Translations under genes and position numbers: made by a program
DNA from: Streptococcus sp. Marseille-Q0941
Lineage (GTDB): Bacteria > Bacillota > Bacilli > Lactobacillales > Streptococcaceae
Assembly: GCF_943736975.1 (NCBI RefSeq)
Contig: NZ_CALSFO010000003.1
Coordinates: forward strand, 248,001 to 312,000
Reading direction: 5' to 3'
DNA length: 64,000 nucleotides
The notes under the pieces: generated by a model
Databases searched by the model: none
The model's input: the letters and a program-made list of their open reading frames with translations, nothing else
What the model was told of the DNA's origin: nothing
Part shown: positions 22,211 through 32,867 of the stretch, piece by piece
Layout: every line of letters starts with the position of its first letter
Position numbering within the stretch: the stretch's first letter is position 1

Positions 22211-23071
22211 ATGATTACATTAAAATCAGCTAGAGAAATCGAAGCAATGGATAAGGCTGGCGATTTTCTTGCAAGTATTCACATCGGTTTGCGTGACATC
22301 ATCAAACCAGGTGTAGATATGTGGGAAGTAGAAGAATATGTGCGTCGTCGTTGCAAAGAAGAAAATTTCCTTCCACTACAAATCGGCGTTGATGGGGCCA
22401 TCATGGACTATCCATATGCAACCTGCTGTTCACTCAATGACGAAGTAGCTCATGCTTTTCCACGCCACTATATTTTGAAGGAAGGCGATTTGCTGAAAGT
22501 AGATATGGTGCTTGGGGGGCCAATTGCAAAATCTGATCTTGATGTTTCTAAATTAAATTTCAATAACGTGAAACAAGTAAAAAAATATACTCAAAGCTTT
22601 ACAGGTGGTTTAGCTGACTCTTGTTGGGCTTATGCTGTTGGTAAACCGTCAGAAGAAGTTAAAAACTTGATGGACGTCACCAAGGAAGCAATGTATAAGG
22701 GAATTGAGCAAGCTGTTGTCGGCAACCGTATCGGAGATATCGGAGCTGCTATTCAGGAATATGCAGAAAGTCGTGGTTACGGAGTTGTTCGTGATCTTGT
22801 AGGGCACGGTGTTGGTCCAACTATGCATGAAGAACCAATGGTGCCTAACTATGGTATCGCCGGTCGTGGTCTTCGCCTTCGTGAAGGTATGGTCTTAACC
22901 ATTGAACCTATGATCAATACAGGTGATTGGGAAATCGATACAGATATGAAAACAGGCTGGGCTCACAAAACCATTGATGGTGGTCTGTCATGTCAGTACG
23001 AACATCAGTTTGTTATTACCAAAGATGGTCCTGTAATCTTGACAAGTCAAGGTGAAGAGGGAACTTATTAA
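22211..23071 (+). CDS. map: Methionine aminopeptidase, type I
   Basis: 286 residues. Metal ligands: Asp in LKVDMVLGG, Asp in SDLDVS, His in GHGVG, Glu in IEPMIN and Glu in QYEHQFV. Between the first two Asp residues lies an insertion of roughly 25 residues (KLNFNNVKQVKKYTQS region) found in streptococcal MetAPs. It removes the initiator Met. Last gene of the murA cluster; a terminator follows. Confidence 0.93.
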   Translation: MITLKSAREIEAMDKAGDFLASIHIGLRDIIKPGVDMWEVEEYVRRRCKEENFLPLQIGVDGAIMDYPYATCCSLNDEVAHAFPRHYILKEGDLLKVDMVLGGPIAKSDLDVSKLNFNNVKQVKKYTQSFTGGLADSCWAYAVGKPSEEVKNLMDVTKEAMYKGIEQAVVGNRIGDIGAAIQEYAESRGYGVVRDLVGHGVGPTMHEEPMVPNYGIAGRGLRLREGMVLTIEPMINTGDWEIDTDMKTGWAHKTIDGGLSCQYEHQFVITKDGPVILTSQGEEGTY

Positions 23072-23073
23072 TC

Positions 23074-23098
23074 AAAAAAGGAGCTGAGCTCCTTTTTT
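23074..23098 (+). terminator. Terminator after map
   Basis: AAAAAAGGAGCT/AGCTCCTTTTTT, almost no loop. Confidence 0.88.
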
Positions 23099-23197
23099 AG
23101 TACCTTAGAGTTGAAATCAAATTTGCGTAGCGGATTTCTTACAAATATCTTCTTTTGTAGTAAAATATAAATTAAATATATGAAGGAAGGTTCTTAA

Positions 23198-23905
23198 TTG
23201 GAAAGTATTTTATTTTTTATTTCTGTCTTTATAGCTGGGGTCTTGTCATTCTTTTCTCCCTGTATATTTCCCCTGTTACCAGTCTACGCAGGTGTCCTGC
23301 TAGATGATCAAGAGAAGTCAAAGACATTTCGTTTTTTAGGTAAGGATGTTGCCTGGTCAGGATTGATTCGTACCCTTTGTTTCATTGCTGGTATCTCTCT
23401 CATTTTCTTTATTCTTGGATTTGGAGCAGGATTCCTTGGGAATTTACTTTATGCTGACTGGTTCCGTTATGTTATGGGAATCATGATTATCATACTGGGA
23501 TTGCATCAGATGGAAATTCTTCATCTGCAAAAATTGGAGGTGCAAAAAACTGTAACATTTGAACAAAAACAGTCTAGTAAATATCTGTCGGCCTTTTTAC
23601 TGGGAATCAGCTTCAGCTTTGGCTGGACTCCATGTATCGGTCCAGTTTTAAGTTCTGTTTTAGCATTAGCTGCGTCAGGAGGAAATGGAGCTCTACAAGG
23701 GGCCCTATTAACCCTCATTTATACTCTCGGAATGGCGCTTCCATTTTTAGTATTGGCCTTGGCATCAGGTCTCATCATGCCTTATTTTAGTAGAATCAAG
23801 TCCCATATAGTCTTATTGAAGAAAATTGGTGGTTTACTGATTATTCTTATGGGAATTTTACTGATGCTAGGACAGCTAAATGTCTTATCTGGAATATTAG
23901 GATAA
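23198..23905 (+). CDS. ccdA: CcdA-type thiol electron transporter
   Basis: 235 residues, TTG start with GAAGG upstream, six helices. The redox Cys pair is in FFSPCIFPLLPVY and FGWTPCIGPVLSS. CcdA carries electrons from cytoplasmic thioredoxin to surface thioredoxin-like lipoproteins. It is followed after 12 bases by such a lipoprotein, as in the pneumococcal ccdA2-etrx2 pair that supplies the methionine sulphoxide reductase MsrAB2. No msrAB gene is adjacent here. Confidence 0.9.
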   Translation: MESILFFISVFIAGVLSFFSPCIFPLLPVYAGVLLDDQEKSKTFRFLGKDVAWSGLIRTLCFIAGISLIFFILGFGAGFLGNLLYADWFRYVMGIMIIILGLHQMEILHLQKLEVQKTVTFEQKQSSKYLSAFLLGISFSFGWTPCIGPVLSSVLALAASGGNGALQGALLTLIYTLGMALPFLVLALASGLIMPYFSRIKSHIVLLKKIGGLLIILMGILLMLGQLNVLSGILG

Positions 23906-23917
23906 AAGGAGTTATCT

Positions 23918-24481
23918 ATGAAAAAAACAATCTATTTTGGACTTAGTTTCTTATCTATCTTTCTTTTGATTGCTTGTGGCAAGGAAGAGAAGAAATCAAG
24001 TCAGGAAAATCAAACGACTCAAGCACAGCAACAAGCAACGGTTAAGCAAATAGCTGTAGGAGCAGAAGCGCCGGATTTCACGCTACAATCGATGGATGGA
24101 AAAGAAGTCAAACTATCTGATTTTAAAGGTAAAAAAGTTTATCTAAAATTCTGGGCTTCTTGGTGCGGACCATGTAAAAAAAGTATGCCAGAACTAATGG
24201 AACTTGCTGCAAAAGAAGATCGTGATTTTGAAATTTTATCTGTCATTGCCCCAGGTCTACAAGGTGAAAAAACAGTCGATCAGTTTCCAAAATGGTTTGA
24301 GGAACAAGGCTATAAGGATATACCAGTCTTATATGATACAACGGGATCAACCTTCCAAGCTTATCAGATTCGAAGTATCCCAACAGAATATTTAATTGAT
24401 TCAAATGGTAAAATTGCCAAGATTCAGTTAGGTGCAATTAGTAATGCAGATGCAGAAGCAGCGTTTGCACAAATGAATTAA
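23918..24481 (+). CDS. etrx2: Extracytoplasmic thioredoxin-like lipoprotein (TlpA/Etrx2 type)
   Basis: 187 residues. A lipoprotein signal peptide ends LLIACGKEE (lipid-modified Cys ~20), followed by a Ser/Gln-rich linker and a TlpA-like domain with active site WASWCGPCKKSMPEL (~85). It faces outside the membrane and reduces partner proteins with electrons from CcdA. It is the second gene of the operon; a bidirectional terminator follows. The symbol is by analogy with the pneumococcal pair. Confidence 0.88.
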   Translation: MKKTIYFGLSFLSIFLLIACGKEEKKSSQENQTTQAQQQATVKQIAVGAEAPDFTLQSMDGKEVKLSDFKGKKVYLKFWASWCGPCKKSMPELMELAAKEDRDFEILSVIAPGLQGEKTVDQFPKWFEEQGYKDIPVLYDTTGSTFQAYQIRSIPTEYLIDSNGKIAKIQLGAISNADAEAAFAQMN

Positions 24482-24490
24482 CGTTATAAA

Positions 24491-24525
24491 AAAAAGTCTA
24501 GACTGTTTTGTCTAGACTTTTCTTT
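24491..24525. terminator. Bidirectional terminator, etrx2 and ldh
   Basis: AAAAAGTCTAGAC/GTCTAGACTTTTC with A and T runs on both sides, between convergent genes. Confidence 0.9.
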
Positions 24526-24542
24526 TTTAAAATTTAATTGAA

Positions 24543-25583
<1,041 letters not shown>

Positions 25584-25724
25584 CTATCACTTTTGCTAAG
25601 CTTTGTCACGGATATACCTTCGGGATAAATATGTAAACGTTTTAGGCATATCCAGAGACTGAAATTTAGGCTAAACTATGGTATAATATATCTAGTTACT
25701 AATAGGGAAATGAGGCATTTTTTA

Positions 25725-28193
25725 ATGCAAGATAAAAATCTAGTGAATGTCAATCTGACAAAGGAGATGAAGACAAGCTTTATCGACTACGCCATGAGTG
25801 TAATCGTCTCTCGTGCTCTTCCTGATGTTCGTGATGGGTTGAAACCTGTTCATCGTCGTATTTTGTACGGAATGAACGAATTAGGAGTTACCCCTGATAA
25901 ACCTCATAAAAAATCTGCCCGTATTACAGGGGATGTTATGGGTAAATACCACCCACACGGAGACTCATCAATCTATGAAGCTATGGTTCGTATGGCTCAA
26001 TGGTGGAGTTATCGCTACATGCTTGTAGATGGGCATGGTAACTTTGGTTCCATGGACGGTGATGGTGCTGCCGCTCAGCGTTATACTGAAGCACGTATGA
26101 GTAAGATTGCCCTTGAAATGCTTCGCGATATCAATAAAAATACAGTTGATTTCGTTGATAACTACGATGCCAATGAACGCGAACCTGTTGTTTTGCCAGC
26201 TCGTTTTCCAAATCTTTTGGTCAATGGTGCTACAGGTATTGCCGTTGGTATGGCGACTAATATTCCGCCACATAACTTGGGCGAAACAATTGACGCTGTA
26301 AAACTGGTCATGGACAATCCAGAAGTTACAACCAAGGACTTGATGGAAGTCTTACCTGGTCCAGACTTCCCAACTGGTGCCCTTGTTATGGGGAAATCAG
26401 GTATTCATAAGGCTTACGAGACTGGTAAAGGATCCATCGTCCTTCGTTCTCGTACAGAAATAGAGGAAACGAAAACAGGACGCGAGCGTATCGTTGTGAC
26501 TGAATTTCCATATATGGTTAACAAGACTAAAGTGCATGAACATATTGTGCGTTTAGTTCAAGAAAAGCGTATTGAAGGAATTACAGCTGTTCGTGACGAA
26601 TCGAACCGTGAAGGTGTCCGCTTTGTTATTGAAGTTAGACGTGATGCATCAGCCAATGTTATTTTGAATAATCTATTCAAGATGACTCAAATGCAGACTA
26701 GCTTTGGCTTTAATATGTTGGCTATCCAAAATGGTGTTCCAAAGATTCTGTCTCTTCGTCAAATCTTAGATGCCTATATTGAGCATCAAAAAGAAGTAGT
26801 AACTCGTCGTATTCAATTTGATAAAGAAAAAGCCGAGGCACGCGCACACATTTTAGAAGGTCTCTTGATTGCACTTGATCATATTGATGAAGTCATTCGT
26901 ATTATCCGTGCAAGCGAGACTGATGAAGAAGCTCAAGCAGAATTGATGAGCAAGTTCAAGCTATCTGAACGTCAAAGTCAAGCTATTCTTGATATGCGTC
27001 TTCGTCGTTTGACAGGATTGGAACGTGATAAGATTCAATCTGAGTATGATGATCTTATTGCTTTGATTGCTGACTTAGCAGATATTCTTGCAAAACCAGA
27101 ACGAGTTGCTCAAATCATCAAAGAAGAATTGGATGAAGTCAAACGCAAGTTTGGAGATAAACGTCGTACAGAATTGATGGTCGGTGAAGTCTTAACACTT
27201 GAAGATGAAGACTTGATTGAAGAAACTGATGTTCTCATCACTCTATCAAATAAAGGCTATATCAAACGTTTGGACCAAGATGAGTTCACAGCTCAGAAAC
27301 GTGGTGGACGTGGGGTCCAAGGTACTGGAGTTAAGGATGATGATTTTGTTCGTGAGTTGGTTTCAACAAGTACTCATGATCACTTGCTCTTCTTTACCAA
27401 TAAGGGGCGTGTCTACCGACTTAAGGGATATGAAATTCCTGAATACGGTCGTACAGCCAAGGGATTACCTGTTGTAAACCTCTTGAAGCTAGACGAAGAT
27501 GAAAGCATCCAGACCATTATTAATGTCGAATCAGAACGTAGTGATGATGCCTATCTTTTCTTTACAACTCGTGCAGGTATCGTTAAGAGAACTAGCGTTA
27601 AAGATTTTGCAAACATTCGTCAAAATGGTCTCAAAGCTTTAAATCTGAAGGATGAAGATGAATTGATTAATGTCCTTCTTACTCAAGAAGATACAGATAT
27701 CATCATCGGAACTAAACTAGGTTATGCAGTTCGTTTCAACCAATCATCAGTTCGTAGTATGAGTCGTAGCGCTACTGGTGTTAAAGGGGTAAATCTTCGT
27801 GAAGGAGACGCTGTAGTTGGAGCTAGAGTGATTACAGACCAAGATGAAGTCCTTATTATCACCGAAAAAGGATACGGTAAACGTACAGTTGCCACAGAAT
27901 ATCCAACTAAAGGTCGTGCTGGTAAAGGTATGAAAACCGCTAAGATTACTGATAAAAATGGTCACCTTGCAGGCCTTCTCACAGTAAAAGGTAATGAAGA
28001 CTTGATGGTTATCACAGATACGGGTGTCATGATTCGAACCAATGTTGCCAATATTTCACAAACTGGACGTTCTACTATGGGAGTAAAAGTGATGCGTCTA
28101 GATGAGAATGCTAAGATTGTAACCTTTACTACAGTTGCAGTGGCAGAGAAGGAAGAAATTGGGACAGAAAACGAAACAGAAAGTGAAGAATAA
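25725..28193 (+). CDS. gyrA: DNA gyrase subunit A
   Basis: 822 residues. Active-site Tyr is Tyr120 in AAQRYTEAR. The quinolone-resistance region reads [11 protein letters not shown] with Ser81 and Glu85, the wild-type residues. The C-terminal beta-pinwheel with GyrA box (QKRGGRG) lies at ~530-800, and the tail is acidic. ATG 25725 with GAGG upstream. An extended -10 TATGGTATAAT lies at 25677-25687. The stop overlaps srtA by one base. Confidence 0.97.
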   Translation: MQDKNLVNVNLTKEMKTSFIDYAMSVIVSRALPDVRDGLKPVHRRILYGMNELGVTPDKPHKKSARITGDVMGKYHPHGDSSIYEAMVRMAQWWSYRYMLVDGHGNFGSMDGDGAAAQRYTEARMSKIALEMLRDINKNTVDFVDNYDANEREPVVLPARFPNLLVNGATGIAVGMATNIPPHNLGETIDAVKLVMDNPEVTTKDLMEVLPGPDFPTGALVMGKSGIHKAYETGKGSIVLRSRTEIEETKTGRERIVVTEFPYMVNKTKVHEHIVRLVQEKRIEGITAVRDESNREGVRFVIEVRRDASANVILNNLFKMTQMQTSFGFNMLAIQNGVPKILSLRQILDAYIEHQKEVVTRRIQFDKEKAEARAHILEGLLIALDHIDEVIRIIRASETDEEAQAELMSKFKLSERQSQAILDMRLRRLTGLERDKIQSEYDDLIALIADLADILAKPERVAQIIKEELDEVKRKFGDKRRTELMVGEVLTLEDEDLIEETDVLITLSNKGYIKRLDQDEFTAQKRGGRGVQGTGVKDDDFVRELVSTSTHDHLLFFTNKGRVYRLKGYEIPEYGRTAKGLPVVNLLKLDEDESIQTIINVESERSDDAYLFFTTRAGIVKRTSVKDFANIRQNGLKALNLKDEDELINVLLTQEDTDIIIGTKLGYAVRFNQSSVRSMSRSATGVKGVNLREGDAVVGARVITDQDEVLIITEKGYGKRTVATEYPTKGRAGKGMKTAKITDKNGHLAGLLTVKGNEDLMVITDTGVMIRTNVANISQTGRSTMGVKVMRLDENAKIVTFTTVAVAEKEEIGTENETESEE

Positions 28194-28942
28194 TGTCTCG
28201 AAAAAGAACGAAAAGTAAAAAAAATAAGCGTAAGAATCTGCTAATTAATATTTTGGCTGGATTTCTCATCCTTTTGTCTCTAGCTTTGATTTTTAACTCG
28301 AAAATACGAGATGTAATTTTGATTTGGAATACCAATAAATATCAAGTAAGTCAGGTTTCAAAAGAAGAAATTGACGCAAATAAAAGTGCTGCTGGAAATT
28401 TTGATTTTGATTCTGTAAAATCCTTATCTTCAGAGGCAGTGCTTTCTGCTCAATGGAATTCCCAGCAACTTCCGGTGATTGGTGGAATTTCTATACCAGA
28501 ACTTGAAATGAACTTACCTATTTTTAAGGGGCTGGATAATGTGAATCTTTTCTATGGTGCTGGAACGATGAAAGCTAATCAGGTTATGGGACAGGGAAAT
28601 TATTCATTAGCAAGCCACCGAATCTTTACTGGTAAAGATGCTGATCAGAAGCTATTTTCACCCTTAGCACGAGCTACAAATGGAATGTTTATTTATCTAA
28701 CTGATAAAGAAAAGGTTTATAAATATGAAATAGTACAAGTTAATAAGGTGACTCCAGATCGTATCGATGTTATTGAAGATCGAGAAGGGATTGATGAGTT
28801 GACTTTAGTAACCTGTGAAGATGCTAATGCTACCGAACGCATTATTGTTAAAGCAAATTTGAAGGAAGTTAAAGATTATTTAGAAGCTTCTCCAGAAATA
28901 TTGCAATCGTTTAATAAACCGTACAAACAATTTTATGAATAG
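28193..28942 (+). CDS. srtA: Class A sortase
   Basis: 249 residues. An N-terminal anchor helix (~18-38) follows a very basic start ([15 protein letters not shown]). Catalytic residues: His in LASHRIF, Cys in TLVTCED and Arg in TERIIVK. It attaches LPxTG proteins to peptidoglycan. Translation is coupled to gyrA (TAATG overlap), a linkage conserved in streptococci. A terminator follows. Confidence 0.95.
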   Translation: MSRKRTKSKKNKRKNLLINILAGFLILLSLALIFNSKIRDVILIWNTNKYQVSQVSKEEIDANKSAAGNFDFDSVKSLSSEAVLSAQWNSQQLPVIGGISIPELEMNLPIFKGLDNVNLFYGAGTMKANQVMGQGNYSLASHRIFTGKDADQKLFSPLARATNGMFIYLTDKEKVYKYEIVQVNKVTPDRIDVIEDREGIDELTLVTCEDANATERIIVKANLKEVKDYLEASPEILQSFNKPYKQFYE

Positions 28943-28948
28943 TAGAAA

Positions 28949-28974
28949 AGTTCGCTAGTGATAGCGAGCTTTTT
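28949..28974 (+). terminator. Terminator of gyrA-srtA
   Basis: AGTTCGCT/AGCGAGCT hairpin followed by TTTT. Confidence 0.85.
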
Positions 28975-28978
28975 CTGG

Positions 28979-29066
28979 TCAATTTCAGAAAATAGATAGG
29001 GTAAAGACTTTTCATTTTTTTTAAAAAGTAGTATAATGTTTCTGTTATAGAAATTTTTAGAAAATT
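28979..29066 (+). promoter_or_regulatory. asd promoter flanked by two CodY-box-like sites
   Basis: A -10 TATAAT (29032-29037) with a weak -35 (TTTTCA) is preceded by a 12/15 CodY-like box (CAATTTCAGAAAATA near 28980-28994). It is followed, at about +8, by AATTTTTAGAAAATT (29052-29066), 14 of 15 to the consensus AATTTTCWGAAAATT. The downstream box would act as a roadblock. Confidence 0.65.
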
Positions 29067-29082
29067 CCGAAAGAGGTTTGTT

Positions 29083-30159
29083 ATGGGATACACAGTTGCT
29101 GTTGTCGGTGCTACAGGTGCCGTTGGTGCTCAAATGATCAAAATGTTGGAAGAATCAACTCTTCCAATCGATAAGATTCGCTACTTGGCGTCTGCACGTT
29201 CTGCAGGAAAAGTTTTGCAATTCAAAGGGCAAGATGTGACGATTGAAGAAACGACAGAAGATGCTTTTGAAGGCGTTGATATCGCACTTTTCTCAGCTGG
29301 TGGATCTACCTCTGCTAAATATGCACCATACGCCGTCAAATCAGGTGCGGTAGTAGTAGATAACACATCTTATTTCCGTCAAAATCCAGATGTACCATTG
29401 GTTGTTCCTGAAGTCAATGCACATGCACTTGATGCCCACAACGGTATTATCGCCTGCCCTAACTGTTCAACCATTCAAATGATGGTGGCTCTTGAACCAG
29501 TTCGTCAAAAATGGGGCTTGGACCGTATCATCGTTTCAACTTACCAGGCTGTTTCAGGGGCTGGTATGGGTGCTATTCTTGAAACCCAACGTGAACTTCG
29601 AGAAGTCTTGAATGACGGCGTAAATCCACGTGATTTGCATGCGGAAATCCTGCCTTCAGGTGGAGACAAGAAACACTATCCAATCGCCTTTAATGCGCTT
29701 CCTCAAATTGATGTCTTTACTGATAATGACTACACTTATGAAGAGATGAAGATGACTAAGGAAACTAAGAAAATCATGGAAGATGATAACATTGCTGTAT
29801 CTGCAACATGTGTGCGTATTCCTGTTTTGTCAGCCCACTCTGAGTCAGTTTATATCGAAACAAAAGAAGTGGCTCCAATTGATGAAGTGAAAGCGGCTAT
29901 TGCTGCCTTCCCAGGAGCTGTTCTTGAAGACGATGTTGCCCACCAAATTTACCCTCAAGCTGTTAATGCTGTAGGTTCACGTGATACATTTGTTGGACGT
30001 ATCCGTAAAGACTTGGACGCTGAAAAAGGGATCCATATGTGGGTAGTCTCTGATAACCTTCTTAAAGGTGCAGCATGGAACTCAGTACAAATTGCTGAGA
30101 CTTTACATGAACGTGGTCTAGTGCGCCCAACAGCTGAATTAAAATTTGAATTGAAATAG
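29083..30159 (+). CDS. asd: Aspartate-semialdehyde dehydrogenase
   Basis: 358 residues. NADP motif [12 protein letters not shown], catalytic Cys in [11 protein letters not shown] (~128) and His in the LSAHSES region. It makes L-aspartate semialdehyde from aspartyl phosphate for Lys/DAP, Thr, Met and Ile. GAAAGAGG precedes the ATG. dapA follows after a roughly 690-base repeat-filled gap. Confidence 0.96.
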   Translation: MGYTVAVVGATGAVGAQMIKMLEESTLPIDKIRYLASARSAGKVLQFKGQDVTIEETTEDAFEGVDIALFSAGGSTSAKYAPYAVKSGAVVVDNTSYFRQNPDVPLVVPEVNAHALDAHNGIIACPNCSTIQMMVALEPVRQKWGLDRIIVSTYQAVSGAGMGAILETQRELREVLNDGVNPRDLHAEILPSGGDKKHYPIAFNALPQIDVFTDNDYTYEEMKMTKETKKIMEDDNIAVSATCVRIPVLSAHSESVYIETKEVAPIDEVKAAIAAFPGAVLEDDVAHQIYPQAVNAVGSRDTFVGRIRKDLDAEKGIHMWVVSDNLLKGAAWNSVQIAETLHERGLVRPTAELKFELK

Positions 30160-30162
30160 GGA

Positions 30163-30757
30163 GCAAAACAGAAATCAGTAACTCGAAGAGTTTGATTTCG
30201 TAGTTTTGCCCCCGCACAGTTGATTAGGAAGTGCGAATGTTGGAAACATGAGTAGTTCCAATCAACCACTGCGTTATGAAACAGAAATCAGTAACTCGAA
30301 GAGTTTGATTTCTCCTTCACTTTTATAATTCAATGCTCAGGCTATAAAAGTCTCCCGGACTTTTATACTCCCCCCGCACAGTTGATTAGGTTATTTTTAG
30401 AGATTTGATAGCATGTTAAAACTTAAGGAAGAACTTACTTCGTAAGTCTTATCTGCTACCTCAAAGCATTGCTTTGAGCAATCAACCACTGCGTTATGAA
30501 ACAGAAATCAGTAACTCGAAGAGTTTGATTTCTCCTTCACTTTTATAATTCAATGCTCAGGCTATAAAAGTCTCCCGGACTTTTATACTCCCCCTGCACA
30601 GTTGATTAGGTTATTTTTAGAGATTTAATAGCATGTTAAAACTTAATGAAGAACTTACTTTGTAAGTCTTATCTGCTACCTCAAAGCATTGCTTTGAGCA
30701 ATCAACCACTGCGTTATGAGTCAGAAATCAGTAACTCGCAGAGTTTGATTTCACCTT
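30163..30757. repeat. Tandem hairpin-rich intergenic repeat array (220-bp unit)
   Basis: The motif GAAATCAGTAACTCG-AGAGTTTGATTTC recurs at 30171, 30284, 30504 and 30724, i.e. spacings 113, 220 and 220. The two 220-base units are nearly identical. Each contains dyads: GAAATCA/TGATTTC, TATAAAAGT/ACTTTTATA, ACTTAC/GTAAGT, CTCAAAGCA/GCTTTGAG, and an imperfect long-range pair CGCACAGTTGATT...AATCAACCACTGCG. The gap 30160-30847 contains no credible gene. The first copy is nested in GGG-GCAAAAC/GTTTTGC-CCC and may end asd transcription. Confidence 0.9.
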
Positions 30758-30847
30758 CGCTATCTAGCGAATCACTTGTTTTACTTACAGAACAGGAGGC
30801 AAAGGCAAGTATGCCCCAGCCTCTTTCTTATAGAGAAAGGTTTTCCG

Positions 30848-31783
30848 ATGTCTTATCAAGATTTAAAAGATTGTAAAATTATTACGGCCTTTATTACTCC
30901 TTTTCATGAAGATGGCTCTATTAATTTCGATGCCATACCAAAATTGATCGAACATTTATTGGCTCATCATACAGACGGAATTCTCTTGGCGGGTACGACA
31001 GCTGAAAGTCCGACTCTTACTCACGATGAGGAGTTGCAGTTGTTTGCAGCTGTTCAAAAGGTTGTCAATGGGCGTGTCCCTTTAATTGCTGGTGTTGGTA
31101 CCAATGATACTCGAGACTCTATAGAGTTCGTCAAAGAAGTGGCAGAATTTGGCGGTTTTGCAGCTGGTCTTGCTATTGTTCCCTACTATAATAAACCATC
31201 CCAAGAAGGTATGTACCAGCACTTTAAAGCTATTGCAGACGCTTCTGATTTACCAATTATTATCTATAATATTCCGGGTCGTGTAGTAGTTGAATTGACG
31301 CCTGAGACCTTGCTTCGCCTAGCAGAACATCCAAACATCATTGGTGTCAAAGAATGTACCAGTCTTGCGAATATGGCCTATTTGATTGAGCATAAACCAG
31401 AAGAATTCTTGGTATACACAGGTGAAGATGGAGATGCTTTCCATGCGATGAATTTGGGAGCAGATGGTGTTATCTCAGTTGCTTCTCATACAAATGGTGA
31501 TGAAATGCATGAAATGTTCACTGCGATTGAAGAGAGTGATATGAAAAAAGCAGCAGCAATTCAGCGTAAATTTATTCCTAAGGTCAATGCTCTCTTTTCA
31601 TACCCAAGTCCCGCACCTGTTAAGGCAATCCTTAACTATATGGGATTTGAAGCAGGACCGACTCGCCTACCATTGGTTCCTGCACCAGAAGAAGATGCTA
31701 AACGCATCATCAAGGTTGTTATTGATGGCGACTACGAAGCAACTAAGGCGACTGTTACTGGAGTTCTTCGACCAGATTACTAA
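30848..31783 (+). CDS. dapA: 4-hydroxy-tetrahydrodipicolinate synthase
   Basis: 311 residues, TIM barrel. Schiff-base Lys in [10 protein letters not shown], Tyr in IYNIPGRV, and TTAESPTL. It condenses aspartate semialdehyde with pyruvate, the entry to DAP/lysine, hence linked to asd. ATG 30848 ([11 protein letters not shown]) with GAAAGG upstream is chosen; the longer open frame has no support. Confidence 0.94.
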   Translation: MSYQDLKDCKIITAFITPFHEDGSINFDAIPKLIEHLLAHHTDGILLAGTTAESPTLTHDEELQLFAAVQKVVNGRVPLIAGVGTNDTRDSIEFVKEVAEFGGFAAGLAIVPYYNKPSQEGMYQHFKAIADASDLPIIIYNIPGRVVVELTPETLLRLAEHPNIIGVKECTSLANMAYLIEHKPEEFLVYTGEDGDAFHAMNLGADGVISVASHTNGDEMHEMFTAIEESDMKKAAAIQRKFIPKVNALFSYPSPAPVKAILNYMGFEAGPTRLPLVPAPEEDAKRIIKVVIDGDYEATKATVTGVLRPDY

Positions 31784-31845
31784 TATCATAAACATAGATA
31801 GAAACTTCCTAACAAGTAAAATTGTTGGGATTTTTTTATTTTTTC

Positions 31846-31853
31846 TACGAATA
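31846..31853 (+). promoter_or_regulatory. Cin-box (ComX/SigX promoter) of dprA
   Basis: TACGAATA preceded by a T-rich stretch, 32 bases before the dprA ATG. This is the consensus recognised by the competence sigma factor of streptococci. Confidence 0.92.
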
Positions 31854-31884
31854 AATAAAGAGAGAGAATGACAAGGAGTTAATC

Positions 31885-32748
31885 ATGAAAATTAAGATTG
31901 ATAATTTTGAGATTTATAAGTTAAAGCAAGCAGGCTTAAGTAATCAGCAGGTCCTAAAGGTACTCCAATATGGAGAAATTTACGATCAGGAATTGAGTTT
32001 AGAGACCATCGCTGAAGCCTCAGAGTGTCGTAATCCAGTCGTTTTTATGGAGCGCTATCATAAATTAACTTTTGAAAGCATGGAACGATTAAAGAAGGAT
32101 TTTGAGAAGTTTCCATCCTTTTCGATTTTGGATGATGTTTATCCAATTTCGCTTAGTGAGATTTATGATGCTCCAGTATTGCTTTTTTACAAAGGAGACC
32201 TCAATCTTTTGAAGTTACCCAAGATTGCGGTTGTAGGGAGTCGCTCTTGTAGCCAAACAGGAACAAAGTCAGTCCGTAAAGTCATTGAGGAACTCGAAAA
32301 TGAATTAGTTGTGGTGAGTGGACTTGCTAGAGGAATTGATACAGCAGCCCATATGTCTGTTCTACAAACTGGAGGCAAAACGATTGGAATTATTGGGACT
32401 GGTTTAGATGTCTATTATCCACGTTCCAATAAACGTCTTCAAGAATATATTGGAAAACATCATTTATTATTATCTGAGTACGGTCCAGGAGAAGAGCCTT
32501 TGAAATATCACTTTCCTGCACGAAATCGTATTATTGCAGGTTTATGTAGAGGAGTTATCGTTGCAGAAGCCAAAATGAGATCTGGTAGCTTAATCACTTG
32601 TGAGCGAGCAATGGAAGAAGGAAGAGATGTTTTTGCAATTCCGGGCTCAATACTAGATGGTCGTTCAGATGGTTGTCATCATTTGATCCAAGAAGGAGCG
32701 AAGTTAGCAACCTGTGGGCAAGATATTCTTGCTGAGTTTGAGTTTTAA
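31885..32748 (+). CDS. dprA: DNA processing protein DprA (late competence)
   Basis: 287 residues. An N-terminal SAM-like domain (1-~75) is followed by the Rossmann-type DNA_processg_A core: AVVGSRSCSQTGTK, SGLARGIDTAAH, and ARNRIIAGL. DprA loads RecA on incoming single-stranded DNA and shuts off competence by binding phosphorylated ComE. AAGGAG precedes the ATG, and the ComX cin-box shows it is induced in competence. Confidence 0.95.
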   Translation: MKIKIDNFEIYKLKQAGLSNQQVLKVLQYGEIYDQELSLETIAEASECRNPVVFMERYHKLTFESMERLKKDFEKFPSFSILDDVYPISLSEIYDAPVLLFYKGDLNLLKLPKIAVVGSRSCSQTGTKSVRKVIEELENELVVVSGLARGIDTAAHMSVLQTGGKTIGIIGTGLDVYYPRSNKRLQEYIGKHHLLLSEYGPGEEPLKYHFPARNRIIAGLCRGVIVAEAKMRSGSLITCERAMEEGRDVFAIPGSILDGRSDGCHHLIQEGAKLATCGQDILAEFEF

Positions 32749-32867
32749 TGAATAAAATGATTTCATTTAGCAAACTTTTCTTCTATTATATGGGTGTTAT
32801 GTCTTGACAGGTTTTTAAAAATGGTTTACACTTTATAAAGTTTATTACTTTGAGAAGGTGTGATACT

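Noticed and set aside
25725-28193. Quinolone-resistance change in GyrA
   Set aside because: Ser81 and Glu85 are the wild-type residues.
30163-30757. CRISPR array
   Set aside because: The repeat unit is about 220 bases, with no short spacers and no cas genes nearby.
30646-30876. 76-codon open frame in the asd-dapA gap
   Set aside because: It lies in the tandem repeat array, has no ribosome site, and runs over the dapA start.
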